Positions 34,185-47,360 of a stretch of 62,500 bases of DNA are shown in pieces (the first letter of the stretch is position 1; each line of letters begins with the position of its first letter). The DNA is from Neocallimastix lanati (nom. inval.) (taxonomy: Eukaryota; Neocallimastigomycota; Neocallimastigomycetes; Neocallimastigales; Neocallimastigaceae), in contig JACVTC010000138.1 in the NCBI GenBank assembly GCA_016946835.1, positions 290,001-352,500 of the forward strand, in the 5' to 3' direction. Position numbers and translations under genes: made by a program. The notes below the pieces were generated by a model that worked only from the letters and a program-made list of their open reading frames with translations, was not told where the DNA came from and did no database searches.

Positions 34185-36045
34185 TAACTCCAATTATAAT
34201 AATAACAATGATGTGAAAAATAATTCTAAAAATTCAAAAATTGAAAATGATGTCATGAACAATGTTGATGAAAACTTCGGAAATTTAAATAATTATAATA
34301 CTCTTATACATGATAATATTGATAATAATACTAATTCAAATATAAGCAAAAAATATACTGAAGTTAGTAATAAAGAATTCAACAAAAGGAAAAGATCAAC
34401 AGATGATAATAATACAAATGATAATGAAAATAATGATAGTGATTCTGATATTGAACCACTCAGTCAGAAGAAAATAAAAATATTAAATAAAAATAAAAAT
34501 AAAGAACATAAAATATTAAATATTTTAACTAAAGACCCAACCAACTTCAATCAAGCTCTTAGAACAAAAGAAGCTGAAAAATGGAATTTCGCAATTAATG
34601 ACGAATTGAACAATATGTACAATAACAAAGTAATGGAAATAGTGGATAAGATTCCAACTAATGCAAATATTATTGATACTAAATGGGTATTTACTACAAA
34701 AGACAATAATATCAAAAAGGCACGACTTGTAGCTAAAGGTTTTCAACAAATTCCAGGTCAGGATTTCGTAGAAACTTATTCACCAACAGTACAAGCAGAC
34801 AGTTTACGACTAACAGTAGCCATTGCCGCTAACTTAAATTGGAATTTAAAACAACTGGATATTAAAGCAGCTTACCTAAACGCCAAACTTGATCATGAAA
34901 TATACACTAATATTCCAGAAGGTGATAATAACTATAAAAAGAAAAATAAATATTGGTTATTAAAAAAGGCCTTATACGGATTAAAACAGGCTGGTCGTAT
35001 GTGGTTTAATGAAATATCAAAATTCCTATAGAGTACTGGTTATATTCAATATAAAACAGATAAATGCTTATTTGGAAAATATAATAAAAATAAAAAACTA
35101 ATAAGTTTATTGACTTTGTATGTTGACGATATTTTAATTACAGGTTATGATAATGAAATAAACAAAACTATTGAAAAACTTAAATATAAATATAAAATAT
35201 CAAAGGAATCATCTGCAAATAAAATTATTGGTATCAACATATACAAAACTAAAAATGGTTATAAAATAAATCAAACAGACTATATTGATAAAATTATTGA
35301 TAGATATAATATGAACAAAACCAAACTTATTAAAACCCCTACTAGAAAGATCTCTGAAAAGGAAAGAGAAGGATCCCCATCCGTAAATGTTCAAGAATTT
35401 AAATCCTTATTAGGAGCATTACTCTATATTGCCGTAAAATCAAGACATGATATATCATTTGCTGTAAATCAAGCTTCCAGACATTGTGAAGAACCTACGG
35501 AAGTGGACTATAAATCTTTAATGTATATATTACAATATTTAAATTGTACAAAAAATAAATCAATTTATTATAGCAGAAACAGTGAATTTATTGGTTATTC
35601 AGATTCAGACTTCGCAAATGATGAGACTACAAGAAAATCAACCAGTGGATATATTTATTTATTAGGTGATAGCCCTATATCATGGAAAACTCAATTACAA
35701 AAGACTGTTACTTTATCAACTGCAGAAGCAGAATTCGTAAGTTTAACAGAATGTGCTAAACAAGGCTTATGGTTTAAAAATTTATTTAAAGAGATATTCG
35801 ATAAAGAAATTAAAATTAAAATAATGGTTGATAATAAAGCATGTATTGCTATTGCTCAAGATACTAACTCAAAAGGTAGGTGTAAACATATTGATATAAG
35901 ATATAAATTTATTCAAGAGAAAATATTAGAAAATAAAATTCAATTAGAATATATCAACACAGAAAAGATGCTAGCTGATCCTTTAACGAAAAGTATTTCT
36001 GGAATTAATATGAAAATATTTACTGATAAAATATTCAAAGATTAA
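32686..36045 (+). pseudogene. Broken pol of copia element 2 (protease remainder, IN, RT, RNase H)
   Basis: One frame carries the rest of the protease (NVYYTSNIQNNLIST), the pre-integrase motif (LWHARLGH ... CHQC), the integrase triad region (HTDVVG, KSDNGTEY, NGRAER), a poly-Asn linker coded by (AAT)n at 34041-34185, and the reverse transcriptase (KWVFTTK, QLDIKAAYLNA, LYGLKQ). A TAG at 35029-35031 interrupts it before the YVDD box. The same frame then continues with TLYVDDILI, RNase H (YSDSDFAN, STAEAEF, VDNKACI) and a LADPLTK tail to a TAA at 36043-36045. Catalytic residues are otherwise intact. As it stands it cannot make a full-length polymerase without stop read-through. Confidence 0.9.
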
Positions 36046-36138
36046 AATAATTAATTAAAAAAAAAAAAAAAATAAGATAAAATAAAATAAAATAAAATTA
36101 AAATAGATTAAAATAGTTAAACTGGTAATGAATAATGT

Positions 36139-36146
36139 AGGGGGAA
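36139..36146 (+). promoter_or_regulatory. Polypurine tract of element 2
   Basis: AGGGGGAA immediately before the 3' LTR. Confidence 0.8.
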
Positions 36147-36342
36147 TGTTAAGGTTCACACTTATTTTATGTACATTATGACATTACATAGTGTATACAT
36201 ACTTATAATTATATAAAAGAAATAATGTAATTTTATATTTGAAATTGAGGTCTTTTATTTTAATAAAATATAATATAAAATAATAGTTAATTGACTAATA
36301 ATATTATATATTTATCATTAAGTGTGCTCTAATTTCTTAACA
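36147..36342 (+). repeat. 3' LTR of copia element 2 (196 bp)
   Basis: Identical in length and sequence to the 5' LTR; followed by ATAAT and (AAT)n. Confidence 0.95.
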
Positions 36343-36959
36343 ATAATAATAATAATAATAAATAATAATAATATAATTAAATATATACATCATAAAACAA
36401 ATTTTTTTTTTTTTTCTTTTTACATGAACAATATATCTATAAATGAAATAATTTAATAATTTTTTATGTAATCTATACCTAAACTAATATCCATTATAAA
36501 TAAAAATAATTAATTATAAAAAAAATAAAAAAAAAAATAAAAAAAAAAAAAAAAAGATAAATAAATTTATAAAATAATAATAATAATAATAGAATAGAAA
36601 TTATATTCATGATAAAAAAGTTTCTGTTTATATATATATGTATGTATATATAAAGTAATTTTAATTTATATATTTTTAAAAATTTTTTATTTTTATTTAT
36701 TTATAAAATATTAAAATATTTTTGGATATTTAAGATATATATAAAATGAAAAATAAGAAAAAAAAAAAAACTTTTTTTTATATTACTTTATGAATTATCT
36801 ATCTATTTATTTTATTTATTTATTTTTATTATTAAATTTATTGAGTTTTTTTTTATTTATTTATTTTATTTTAATTTTTACTTTAATTAATTTAATTTTT
36901 CCTTTTTTTTTTTTTTTTTGAAAAAATAAATAATATATTGTTGTTGTTGAATTGTTTTG

Positions 36960-36999
<40 letters not shown>

Positions 37000-37045
37000 G
37001 TTTATTTTTTCTACTTTTATTTTATTATACTTTATATTTCTTCTT

Positions 37046-37077
<32 letters not shown>

Positions 37078-37114
37078 CTTTTCTTGTTTTTTTGTTTTTC
37101 TTGTTTTTTTGTTT

Positions 37115-37146
<32 letters not shown>

Positions 37147-37183
37147 CTTTCTTTCTTTCTTCTTCTTTTCTGTGTATATAAAA

Positions 37184-37221
<38 letters not shown>

Positions 37222-37368
37222 ATTATTATTATTATTATTGTTTTTATACAAATTTTAAATAAAAAGAAAGATAATTTTTTTATTCTAAAGTTTATTAAAA
37301 ATATGTATGTATTTTATATAAAAAATCCCAAAACTTTCTTTAATATCATAATTTTTTTTTTTCAATTA
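36343..37368. other. Intergenic: homopolymer and microsatellite-rich
   Basis: Right part of the (AAT)n target, then long poly(A) (36964-36995), poly(T) with CTTT interruptions (37049-37165) and (ATT)n (37188-37240). Several overlapping Phe/Leu- or Lys-rich frames are composition artefacts. Confidence 0.65.
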
Positions 37369-38960
37369 TTAGTTTTCTTCCTTTGGTTCTTCTTCTAATT
37401 CAGCCTCTTTTTCTTCTTTTTCTTCTTTTTCTTCTTCCTTGGCTTCTTCAGTATCTTTTTCTGATTCAACACCATCCTAATAAAAATATTAAGTATTAAA
37501 TAAAGAAAAAAAAATTTTTTTTTCATTAATATAAAATCATTAATAACATTATAAAGTAAAAATATAATATTTAAAGTATAATATAAAATAATAATAATAA
37601 TAATAACATATTATTTTTATTATTTTTCATTTATCATTTTTATTTGAATTATTTATTTTTTTTTTTTTTTTACCTCAATGTTGTAAATCTTCTTTAATAA
37701 TTCTTTACATTCTTCTGGTGTTTTATTGGTATCATCAATATATTTAACGGTAATAACATCACCTTCCTTTAAATCCTTAAGAGCTACAATAGATAATTCA
37801 TTATTATTATCAAGGAATTTAACTTCAACATTTGGTTCAAGAGAGTTATGAATAAAACTAGAAATATGGTATAAACCGGCACCAATAATTGGTTCACCAG
37901 CAACGTATCTCTTCATTTCATCAGACTTTTCAAGTACTAAAGAAGTTTCTTCCTTTGGAGCTGGAATAGCATAGATATTATATAAGAATCTAGATTTTAA
38001 CATGTTGTAATATTCCTTTGGTAAAACTATTACGTTAAATAAAAAAAAAAAAAAAATTGTTTTATTTTATATATATATATATATATATTAATTAATAAGT
38101 ATACATATATTTATATAAAATTAAGAATAATATATATATTTCATATTTATATTAATCATATAAAACAAAAAAAATAAAAAAAAAATAAAAATATAAATAA
38201 AATAAAATACAATAAAATAAATTAATATTAATATTAAAAATTAAAAATAAACTAAATTATACATTCAACAAGTTTAAATTTTTTATAAAATGTTTTTAAT
38301 AACAATGAATATATCATATATTTAATAATAATATATATAATTAATTAGTTAGTTTAAACTTACTTTCATTAGAATGTTTACCAATAATTGATTGAATTAA
38401 AGCTAATTCCTTATCATCGACTTCGGAATTTTCTAAATCATCAATGAACTTAAAACGTTCTAAATGATCCCATTCAGAGTATTCTTCAGATTGTGATTTG
38501 CCATTGATTTCACGATCAATCATCTTAGCAACAAATCTAGCAATCATAATTGGACAAGTTCTTTTAGTTTCCTTTAATAAATCCCAGAACTTTTCAATAT
38601 CACCTAATTCAATCTTTTCTTCGGATTTCTTTTCATCCTTAGTTTCTTCATTACCTTCTTGACCTTCTGGTTTTTCTTCTTCAGCAACAATAGTAGTTGG
38701 AGTTTCATTACCAACTGGATCGGCATTACTAATTTCAATTTTATCGCCAGATTTAAGAGCTTCAGAAATATCATCTAAAGTAGGTTGGTATAAGTATTTG
38801 TTGAATTTTTCCCAGGATTCATCAGAACATTCCTTACTACAGAAAACAATGTTCTTGTCCTTTCCTCTGTAACCTTCACCTTCGAATCTCTTTAAACAGT
38901 AAGAACAGTAGTTGGTATTCTTTAATTATTTTTTATCATAATAATTATATTCATTATTTA

Positions 38961-38999
<39 letters not shown>

Positions 39000-39000
39000 T

Positions 39001-39033
<33 letters not shown>

Positions 39034-40908
39034 TTCATGTAAAATATATTTATATCAATGGTTTGTTATAACATAATTTGTAATTTAAGTGATTATTTAT
39101 TATGATTGAAATTTGAAAATAATGATATTAAGTGAATAGTATTATTATCATTATTTTTTTTTTTTTTGATAATATAAAATTTGGATATATAGATATGTAG
39201 ATATTTAAAAAAAAAAAAAAACGTAAAGATTTTGATAATGTAATATGAAATTATATATAAATTTTATATATATGAAAAAAAAAATTTTTTTTATAAATTA
39301 TAATTAGTATTTAGATATTTATATTTTTATAATATTGTAATTAACATAGAGATTTATTATATAATTATTATTTATTTTTATTATTTATTTTTTTTTTTTT
39401 TCATTATTATTATTATTACTATTGTTATATATATTATTTTTCTTTACTTTTCTAAAATATAAATATAATAATTATAACATATATATATATATATTTACTT
39501 CAACTCTTGGATCTAAGGTAGCCATCATTGGCTTTTCCTTATAAATTACTTCACCAGCAGCAATATCTTTAGTCACAACGATATCGTAATCTTTCTTATC
39601 AATCTTCACATTCATATCCTTACTTGGATATAAATTAAAGTATTCTTCTTGCTTCTTCTTAACCTAAAGAGAAAAAAAAAATATAAATTTATATAATTAT
39701 TATTAAATAAATAATTATTACAAATTAAAATAATAACAATAACTAGAGGAATACTATCTTTTTTATTTCTTTTTTATATTTATTATTATTATTATTATTA
39801 TTTTTACATACATCAGCTGAAATCATTTCAATAATCATTTTATAAACTGGTTCTGGGGTAGAACGTTGGAATAAAACAATTAATTCTGTTGGGTTTGGAT
39901 AAACCTTAAAAGCTCTGTAATAACATAAAGCAGAAACTTCATAATATGGTTCACCTAAATTAATTTTTTTAAAAAAAAAAAATCATTTTAATATAAATAT
40001 TCATTTAAATATACATAGCTTTATTTAATTCTTATTTCCTAAAATTAATTAATATATATTAAAATGAAAATATAGTAATAATATATATAATCAAAAAAAT
40101 GAATTATAATTTTATTAAAGTTTTTTAAATAAAAAAAATACCTTGGTAAGATAACATTTCACCCTTTTGTAATTGTTGCATAAAGAAAGTTTCTTTAGCT
40201 TCCATTTCTGTTGGTATTGGTTCATCATTAATAACCTTTTTAATAGCTTCAATTTGATTTTCAATTCTTAAGGAAGCTTCATCTTTTGGTTTATTTTCAT
40301 CTCTAGTCTTTTTTATTTTCTTTGCTAATTTTCTTTGCTTCTCTAAAATTATACAATAAGAATAAGAATAATATATATTAATAAATTTAATTAGGTTATT
40401 CTTGATTAAATATATATATTATAAAAGCTAATTTTTCTTTTTTTTTTTTTTTTTTTTTTTGAAAATGAATAAATGAATTAAAAAAGCAATAATATAATAT
40501 TAAATTTAATTTTTATTAAAGTTTAATTTTATATATATAATTTTCTTTATCCTACTTTATATCCTATTATTATCTTATTATATTTAATATATGATATACA
40601 TTTAATAACTATTTTTTTTTTATTTTTCTGAACAGAAAAATAAAAAAAAAAAAATATATGAAAAAAACTTTTTAACCAAAAAAAAAATTTTTTTTCTATA
40701 ATATTCTTTTATTAATAATTTTATATTTATATCTGTAAATATTATATAATTGTTATTAATAATACACATAATATATATTTTTCTTACTTAATTTTTTTCT
40801 GAATTGTGGATCATTTCTTCTTTTATGGTCAAAATATATAGCATAACAGAGGGTACCTACAGCAAGAGCTGAGACAGTACCAACAACAACTTGTTTTTTT
40901 GTTGGCAT
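37369..40908 (-). CDS. Tom20 import receptor fused to MYND-SET domain
   Basis: Seven exons in minus order: 40788-40908, 40142-40342, 39812-39954, 39499-39663, 38364-38919, 37674-38026, 37369-37476; phases agree and give 548 residues. Residues 1-155 are Tom20: one N-terminal membrane anchor (VVVGTVSALAVGTLCYAIYF) followed by DHKRRNDPQFRKKL, then GEPYYEVSALCYYRAFKVYP, NPTELIVLFQRSTPEPVY. Tom20 binds presequences on the organelle outer membrane; in gut fungi that organelle would be the hydrogenosome. Residues 165-510 look like a split SET domain: DIVVTKDIAAGEVIYKE, a short MYND-like zinc module (C215, C218, C237, C241), a charged insert, then ISSFIHNSLEPNVEVKF and LKEGDVITVKYID. The tail (514-548) is Glu/Lys-rich. 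The SET motif lacks the usual NHSC cysteine (HNSLEPN), so methyltransferase activity is uncertain. The same frame joins the parts across consistent introns. Confidence 0.8.
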
Positions 40909-43900
40909 TTTCTTAAATATTTATACCTAAACAAAGAATAAAGTTTTATTTAAACATGTTGAAATATTTTATATGGTTTTAAATTGATATATTAATAAAT
41001 AAATATGTATATAAAATAGTTAAAACATTAATGATTAATTATTTCTCTTTTTTTTTTTTTATCTTTAATAATAAATATAATAATAATAATAATAGTAGTA
41101 GAATATAAAAATATTTTATATATGCTGTTAAAAATTAAATAAGAACAGTTTAAATATTCGAATTAATGTTTTATCATTAGTATTATTGTTATCATAAATT
41201 ATCAACAAAATTTATATTTTATTATATATACTATTGGTTCAATTTATTTTTGTCGGAGTGCTTGTTTGTTTTAAAACAATTGTACAATATAAACAAAATT
41301 TAATATATTACGATTTTATTTTCATATTTGCCGATTTAAATAAAAAATATATATACATTTGATTTTTATTATTATATAGATATTAAAATAAAATTTAATT
41401 TTTCGAATTTTACTCTTTTTTTTTTATTATTATTATTGTTATTATCATTATTATTTTTACTGTAAAATTGATTTTTAAACTTTTAATAATGATTTTCTTA
41501 TCAATATTACAAATTATACATATAACTTAATTTATTATTCAATAAATATTTAATTATTCAACAAATATTTAATTATATATAAAAGATTTAACAATTGTAA
41601 TATAGAATATTATTCAACAAATATTTAATTATATAAAAAATTAAAATTATTATAATAAAGTATAAAATACATATAAAAAATATATTATTTACAACAATAA
41701 AAGAAAAAAAAAGTAATCGATTTAAAAAAAAATGAAATCAAAGTTTGCGAAGAAAAAAAAAAGAAGTAAAAAAAAAAATTTTTTTATACCTAATTTTTTA
41801 TTACTTTATTTATATGATTTTTTTAATGAAAATCTTTTGCATAAAAAAAATTAAAAAATAAGAAAAAAATTTTTTTATTCTTAATTCAAAATATAATATA
41901 ATAAGAATATAATAAGAATATATATTTTTGAATTAAATATTTGAAATTCTCTAGGTTCAAAAAAAAAAAAAAAAAGATAAAATAAAAAAACAATAAAAGA
42001 ATTACAAACTTTTGTATAGAATTAAAGAAATAATTAAATAAAATATATATAATAAGCACTTTTAAATAAAAAATTATATAAAAAGATTAAAAATAATAAT
42101 TTATGAACTTTTTATAATAATAATAATCAATCAAAATTTTATTTAAATTTAAACTATTCACTTATTAATCAAACATAAAAAATTAATATATTTGAAATTA
42201 TTTATTTAAAAATTAATTATTTATATATTTAATTTATAAAGTGATGATTTCCATTTTATAAAAAAAAAAGTTTTTTATCCATTATACCCTTACAAAAATG
42301 AAATAATTATTTAATTAACAATAATATATGTCTATAATATATTATCAATTAATTCATTTTCAAATGAATTTTAGAAAAGTTGAAAATATTTTAAATTTTT
42401 TTTTTCTTTTATTTTCAAAGCATTTTTTTATGTAAAATAACAAGAAATATTATATAGATATATTATAAATATATTGTTAATATATATATTATAACTCTTT
42501 TTAATATAAAATTACATAAAATGTTAAAAAAGATTAAAATCACGTTAAATCTCTAAGCGATATGATTGGACCGCTTGAATCAAAATTATTTTTCATCCAT
42601 TTTTTTTTTTTTTTAATTATTCTAAACTTGCTTATGATAATATATTTTAGGAAAAGACGTAGAAATAATAATTCAATAGATTAATGTAATTAAAATAATT
42701 ATTTATATTAGAATGATTGATATAATGTAATGTTTAAAAAAACTTATTTTTTTACAGTAAATTCAAAATTTGATTATATACTAATATAGTTTGTTATGAT
42801 GTTAGTATTTAATATTATTTAAAACAATATTTTACTTTATTAAAATTTATGAATAAAAATTACTTTAAAAAAAATCCTTCTTTTTAAGTATTCTTAAAGT
42901 ATGTAGATAAGAATTATTTAAAAATATTATTAAAATTTAATTTCATTTTTGTGTAACTATTAATTATTTATGTATTATTTATCTATCTACTATTAATTAT
43001 ATTATTATTATTTATTATTTATTATTTATTATTTATTATTTATTATTTATTATTTATTATTTATTATTTATTATTTATTATTTATTATTTATTATTTATT
43101 ATTTATTATTTATTATTTATTATTTATTATTTATTATTTATTATTTATTATTTATTATTTATTATTTATTATTTATTATATTATTTATTGATTATTATTT
43201 ATTGTTATTTATTATCTATTATTCATTATTAATTATTCATTATTTATTATTTATTATTTATTTATTTATTATTTATTATGTATTATCTACTATTAAAAAA
43301 AAAAAAAAAAAATAGACTTGCACATATGGGTACCCATCTCCCATATGGCCATACAGTTATTATCTACTATTAATTATTTATTATAATTTATTATTTATAA
43401 TTTATTATTTAATTATTTATAATATTATTTACTATTTCTCAATTATTTAATTATTTATTATATCTAATAAATATAGGGATTCTAATTTTATTCTTAATCT
43501 ATATTTTATATTCACCATTTTGTTTTATTAAGATGAAATTTGTAAATATATAATTATCTATTTAAAATCTATTATGATAATTATAATGAATACATTATTA
43601 TAATAAAGTTTACTAGTAAAAAAAAAAAAAAAAAAAAAAAAGAAACATAAAATATTTTTTTTTTCTTTTTTGATACATTGAATAAATTTTCTTAAAATAA
43701 TAATAAATAGTAAAACTTTATAACTATATTCCTAGAAAGTAATAGCTATAACTCTGTACAGCAACAATAACTATAATAATAGTTGAAAATTATTAGGATA
43801 TTAGAACATTTAATATATAGTAATTTTTTTAAATAGCTACATTTTATTTAAAAAAATAAAAAATAAAAATAATAATAAAAAAATAACAAATAAAAAAAAA

Positions 43901-45133
43901 TTTAATTATTCAATAATATTATTATATGAAAAATAAATAATCTTAAATTGAATATGTAACAAATATAGTTAACATAAATTATTTTTTCACTATACATTAT
44001 ATATAGTTATTTCAAAAAAAAATAATAAAATAAAATAAAAATAAAATGAAACAAAAAAAGAAATAAAATAAATAAATAAATAAAAATAAAATAAATAGAT
44101 AGATAAATAAATAAATAAAATAAATAGATAAATAAATAAAATAAATAAATAAATAAATAAAAATAAATAAAAATAATAATAAAAATAAGATATATATTAT
44201 ATTAATATAATCTAGTAGAAAATCACCAATTTTTCTTAAATTCATTATGATAGAACTATTTTATTAAGAATAATAATTATATATAAAGTAAAATTATCTT
44301 TGAACTAATGATATATATTTATTATCTTTGAAATTCACATATAAAGTACAAATTAAAACAACAAGAATATATACAAATAGAATATAATTTTAAATCTATT
44401 TGATAATGTATATATACAATTATAAAAAAAAATAAAAAATAAAATTTTATTATTTCATCTATATACTTTTCTCTCTATTTATTATACATTTATATATATT
44501 AAACTTTCAATTCCTTTACTAATATTTTTTAAAAATATATATATTGAAATATAACTGTATTTATTTTTTTTTTTTTTATTTTTTGGTAAAGGATAATAAA
44601 AAATAAAAAAAATAAAAAAAAATATACATAAAAAATATATCATTAGATAAAACGGTTAATAATTGTTTTTTTTTTTTTTTTTTTTTTATATTATTATTTT
44701 TATTAGCATACAATATATTGTATAAAATCTAATGAAATTGTGGAAATTAAATTACAATAATAGTAACAATTATAATAAAGATAATTTATTAAAAATTGTA
44801 AAAATAATTTATTATTTAAAAATTTTTGATTTAAAATAAAATTAAAAAATTATTGAACGGAACTTTTCTATTAATAATTAATGTTTTTTTGTTTATATTT
44901 TTATATATATATATATTTTTTTTAATTTAAACAACAAATGAATTTAACGTAAATCGCATGGCTTTTTTTTTTAATTAAAAATTGGAGAAAAAAAATTTTT
45001 TTTTTAAAATTGCTATAAATCTCTATATATTATAAATATTATTAAATAAAGTTGATGATTCCTATATAAAAAATATATATATAGTTCAATGTTTGATTAT
45101 TTATTTATTTATTTATGTATTTCACATGTAAAT

Positions 45134-45164
<31 letters not shown>

Positions 45165-45170
45165 TTATTT

Positions 45171-45203
<33 letters not shown>

Positions 45204-45416
45204 ATTATATATATATATTTATATTAAATATTTATTAATTATTACTTTTTAAATACTAGATTTTCTTTTATTTTTTTTTTATTTTTTTTTGTTTTAATAT
45301 ATCAATATTTATTTAATATAATTTTTCATTTCAATTCTTTTGGTTGTGAAACATTTTTATGTTATCTCAACATCCTTTTTTCATTTTAATATATAATTAA
45401 TATATATAATTCAAAT

Positions 45417-45457
<41 letters not shown>

Positions 45458-45746
45458 ACTTCTTTAAAAAAAAACATATTATAGGAATAAATAAATAAAA
45501 TAAAATAAAAATTTGAAATATTGAATTTAAAATATATATATATATATTATAGTATTAATTGATACTGTAGATTTCATAATATATATAATAATAATTAATA
45601 ATAATAAACTTAAAATTAAAGTAATATACAATTAAAAGTAAATTGAATTTGAAAAAAAAAAAAAAAAAATACATATATATATATGTCTATATATAATTTA
45701 TAGTAAATCAAGAAAATAAAAAAAAAATAAAATAAAATAAAAGATA
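40909..45746. other. Long AT-rich intergenic region, no gene found
   Basis: 4.8 kb between the Tom20-SET gene (-) and the four-helix protein gene (+). Contents are poly(A)/(T) tracts, TTTA and AAATA tetra- and pentanucleotide stretches (44030-44180, 45100-45200), a 7-bp repeat at 43008-43178, and a short less AT-rich palindromic island at 43315-43356. Two short coding-like fragments near 42.53-42.70 kb are too short to call. Confidence 0.55.
43008..43178. repeat. (TATTATT)n 7-bp tandem repeat, about 24 copies
   Basis: Regular TTATTTATTA pattern of 7-base units with no interruptions until about 43178. Confidence 0.85.
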
Positions 45747-47360
45747 ATGGAATCTCAAAATAAAAATACCATTGACAAAATAGATGATTTCTTGACCATA
45801 AATAAATTTTTATGTCTTTCACAAAGTGTTTCAATTAAAATTTGTTCTGGATTATTAATAGTAAGCTAATTCTTCATTCTAATAATTTAAAATATTAAAA
45901 TTTTACAATTATATGTTTATAATTATTATTAATAGTATTATAATAGTATTGGAATTATTAATATTTAAAAAAAATAAATTATAATAGATATTATAATTAT
46001 TATTTTCAATATTATATATAATATAAATGATATGAATAATTGATTTTTTGTTTATTTTTTTTAAACAAAATATATTTATATATTTATATATATAATATTT
46101 CTTCCTTAAAAAAAAAAACAATAATAATAATAATAAAGTTAGGTTTAGTTTTACTTAATATTATTGAAATCAGTAGATGGTATAAAGAAGATGCTCCATT
46201 AATGATAATCGCCATTGCTCTTATGGATATCAGTATTCTTTGTGGTATGATACTATTTTTCATAGGATTAAAAAAGGTACTTCTTTTTTTTTTTTTTTGT
46301 AGTAATTTTAACTTAATAAGAATTTTTTTTTTTTTTGTATAAATTTTAATTTCTACAAAAAAGTATTATATAACATTTGTTTATATATTATGATAATGCA
46401 TTTATTTTTAAAAAATAAATTTGATTTCTGTTATGATGTATTTAATATTATAATAACAATAAAGAACTTTCATAATAATAAATTAATATATATAATTTAT
46501 TAATATATTATTTATACTATATTAATATATCATAATATTATTATATATAATTATATTTTTATATAATATTTATTTTTTTTTTTTTTATTTTTTTATTTCT
46601 TTTTTACTTTTATCATTAATAATGAAAATATTTATTAAAAAATGTAACAGAATGAAATGAAATTCATAAATTTCTATATGAAACTCCTTTATCTTTATAT
46701 TGTGATAGTTATATTTCAATACTTTTTATTTGTAATCAACGAGATATTATATAAATTTGTGATTGATGAAAAGAAAAATGAAATGGCAGCAGATTTATAT
46801 AATAAATTTAAAAGTAGTCATGAAGGTCTCTCGGACAATGAAACTAAAAGTTTAATGAAAAAATTATCATTATTAAAAATTTCTATCGTAACCGTTATTT
46901 TTATATACATTGTAAGTACTTTTTTTTTTATTTTTTTTTTTTATTTTTTTTTTTTGTTTTGTTTTTGTCATTATTTGGTTGTTATATATATATATAAATA
47001 TTTTACTATATGATATGATAAATATTTTTAATACTAAGTTATTAATAATATATAGAAAAAAAAAAAAAAAAAAAAAAAAAAAAGATATAAAAAATATTTA
47101 TAAAAATAAAAATTAGTTTACTTAATTAAAAAAATAATATATATTTATTAATTGTTTTTTCTTTTTCTTTTTTTAATATATATATATTAACTCATATATT
47201 ATCCCTATTTATTTTAATATTCATATTTATTATAATCATTTTTATTACTATTCAGATATATTATGTTATATTAATTAAAACTTATGTTAGAAAATTAGTT
47301 AATAGAGATAAAGAAGAAAAAATAATAAACGCCGAAGATACTGCTATATTAATCCATTGA
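45747..47360 (+). CDS. Small four-helix membrane protein of unknown function
   Basis: Exons: 45747-45860, 46139-46276, 46651-46911, 47256-47360; all junctions are phase 0 and GT..AG, giving 205 residues. The sequence shows a polar N-terminus (MESQNKNTIDKIDDF) and four hydrophobic segments: about 28-47 (ISVS-like stretch into LGLVLLNII), 59-81 (PLMIIAIALMDISILCGMILFF), 92-116 (YMKLLYLYIVIVIFQYFLFVI) and 160-180 (ISIVTVIFIYIIYYVILI). A soluble loop of about 40 residues lies between helices 3 and 4 (DEKKNEMAADLYNKFKSSHEG), and the charged C-tail ends in EDTAILIH. The layout recalls small four-TM families such as tetraspan or MARVEL proteins, but no signature Cys motifs are present and I do not assign a family. 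Coding-like composition and consistent splicing support a real gene. Confidence 0.65.

Larger units (their letters stand above)
31192..36342 (+). mobile_element. Ty1/copia LTR retrotransposon, element 2 (defective)
   Basis: 5.15-kb element with 196-bp LTRs that look identical and the 5-bp duplication ATAAT (31187-31191, 36343-36347) inside (AAT)n. It is a different family from element 1: the LTRs share no obvious sequence beyond the ends, yet the primer-binding site is the same. The coding region is broken by a frame change in the protease and a stop codon in the reverse transcriptase. Confidence 0.95.

Noticed and set aside
36892-37398. Lys-rich and Phe-rich frames in both orientations
   Set aside because: Caused by poly(A)/poly(T) tracts with CTTT interruptions.
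42535-42685. Two coding-like snippets (minus NNFDSSGPIISLRDLT with stop; plus RKRRRNNNSID with stop)
   Set aside because: Each is under 20 residues and no exon with compatible phase was found nearby; they may be exon relics or chance.
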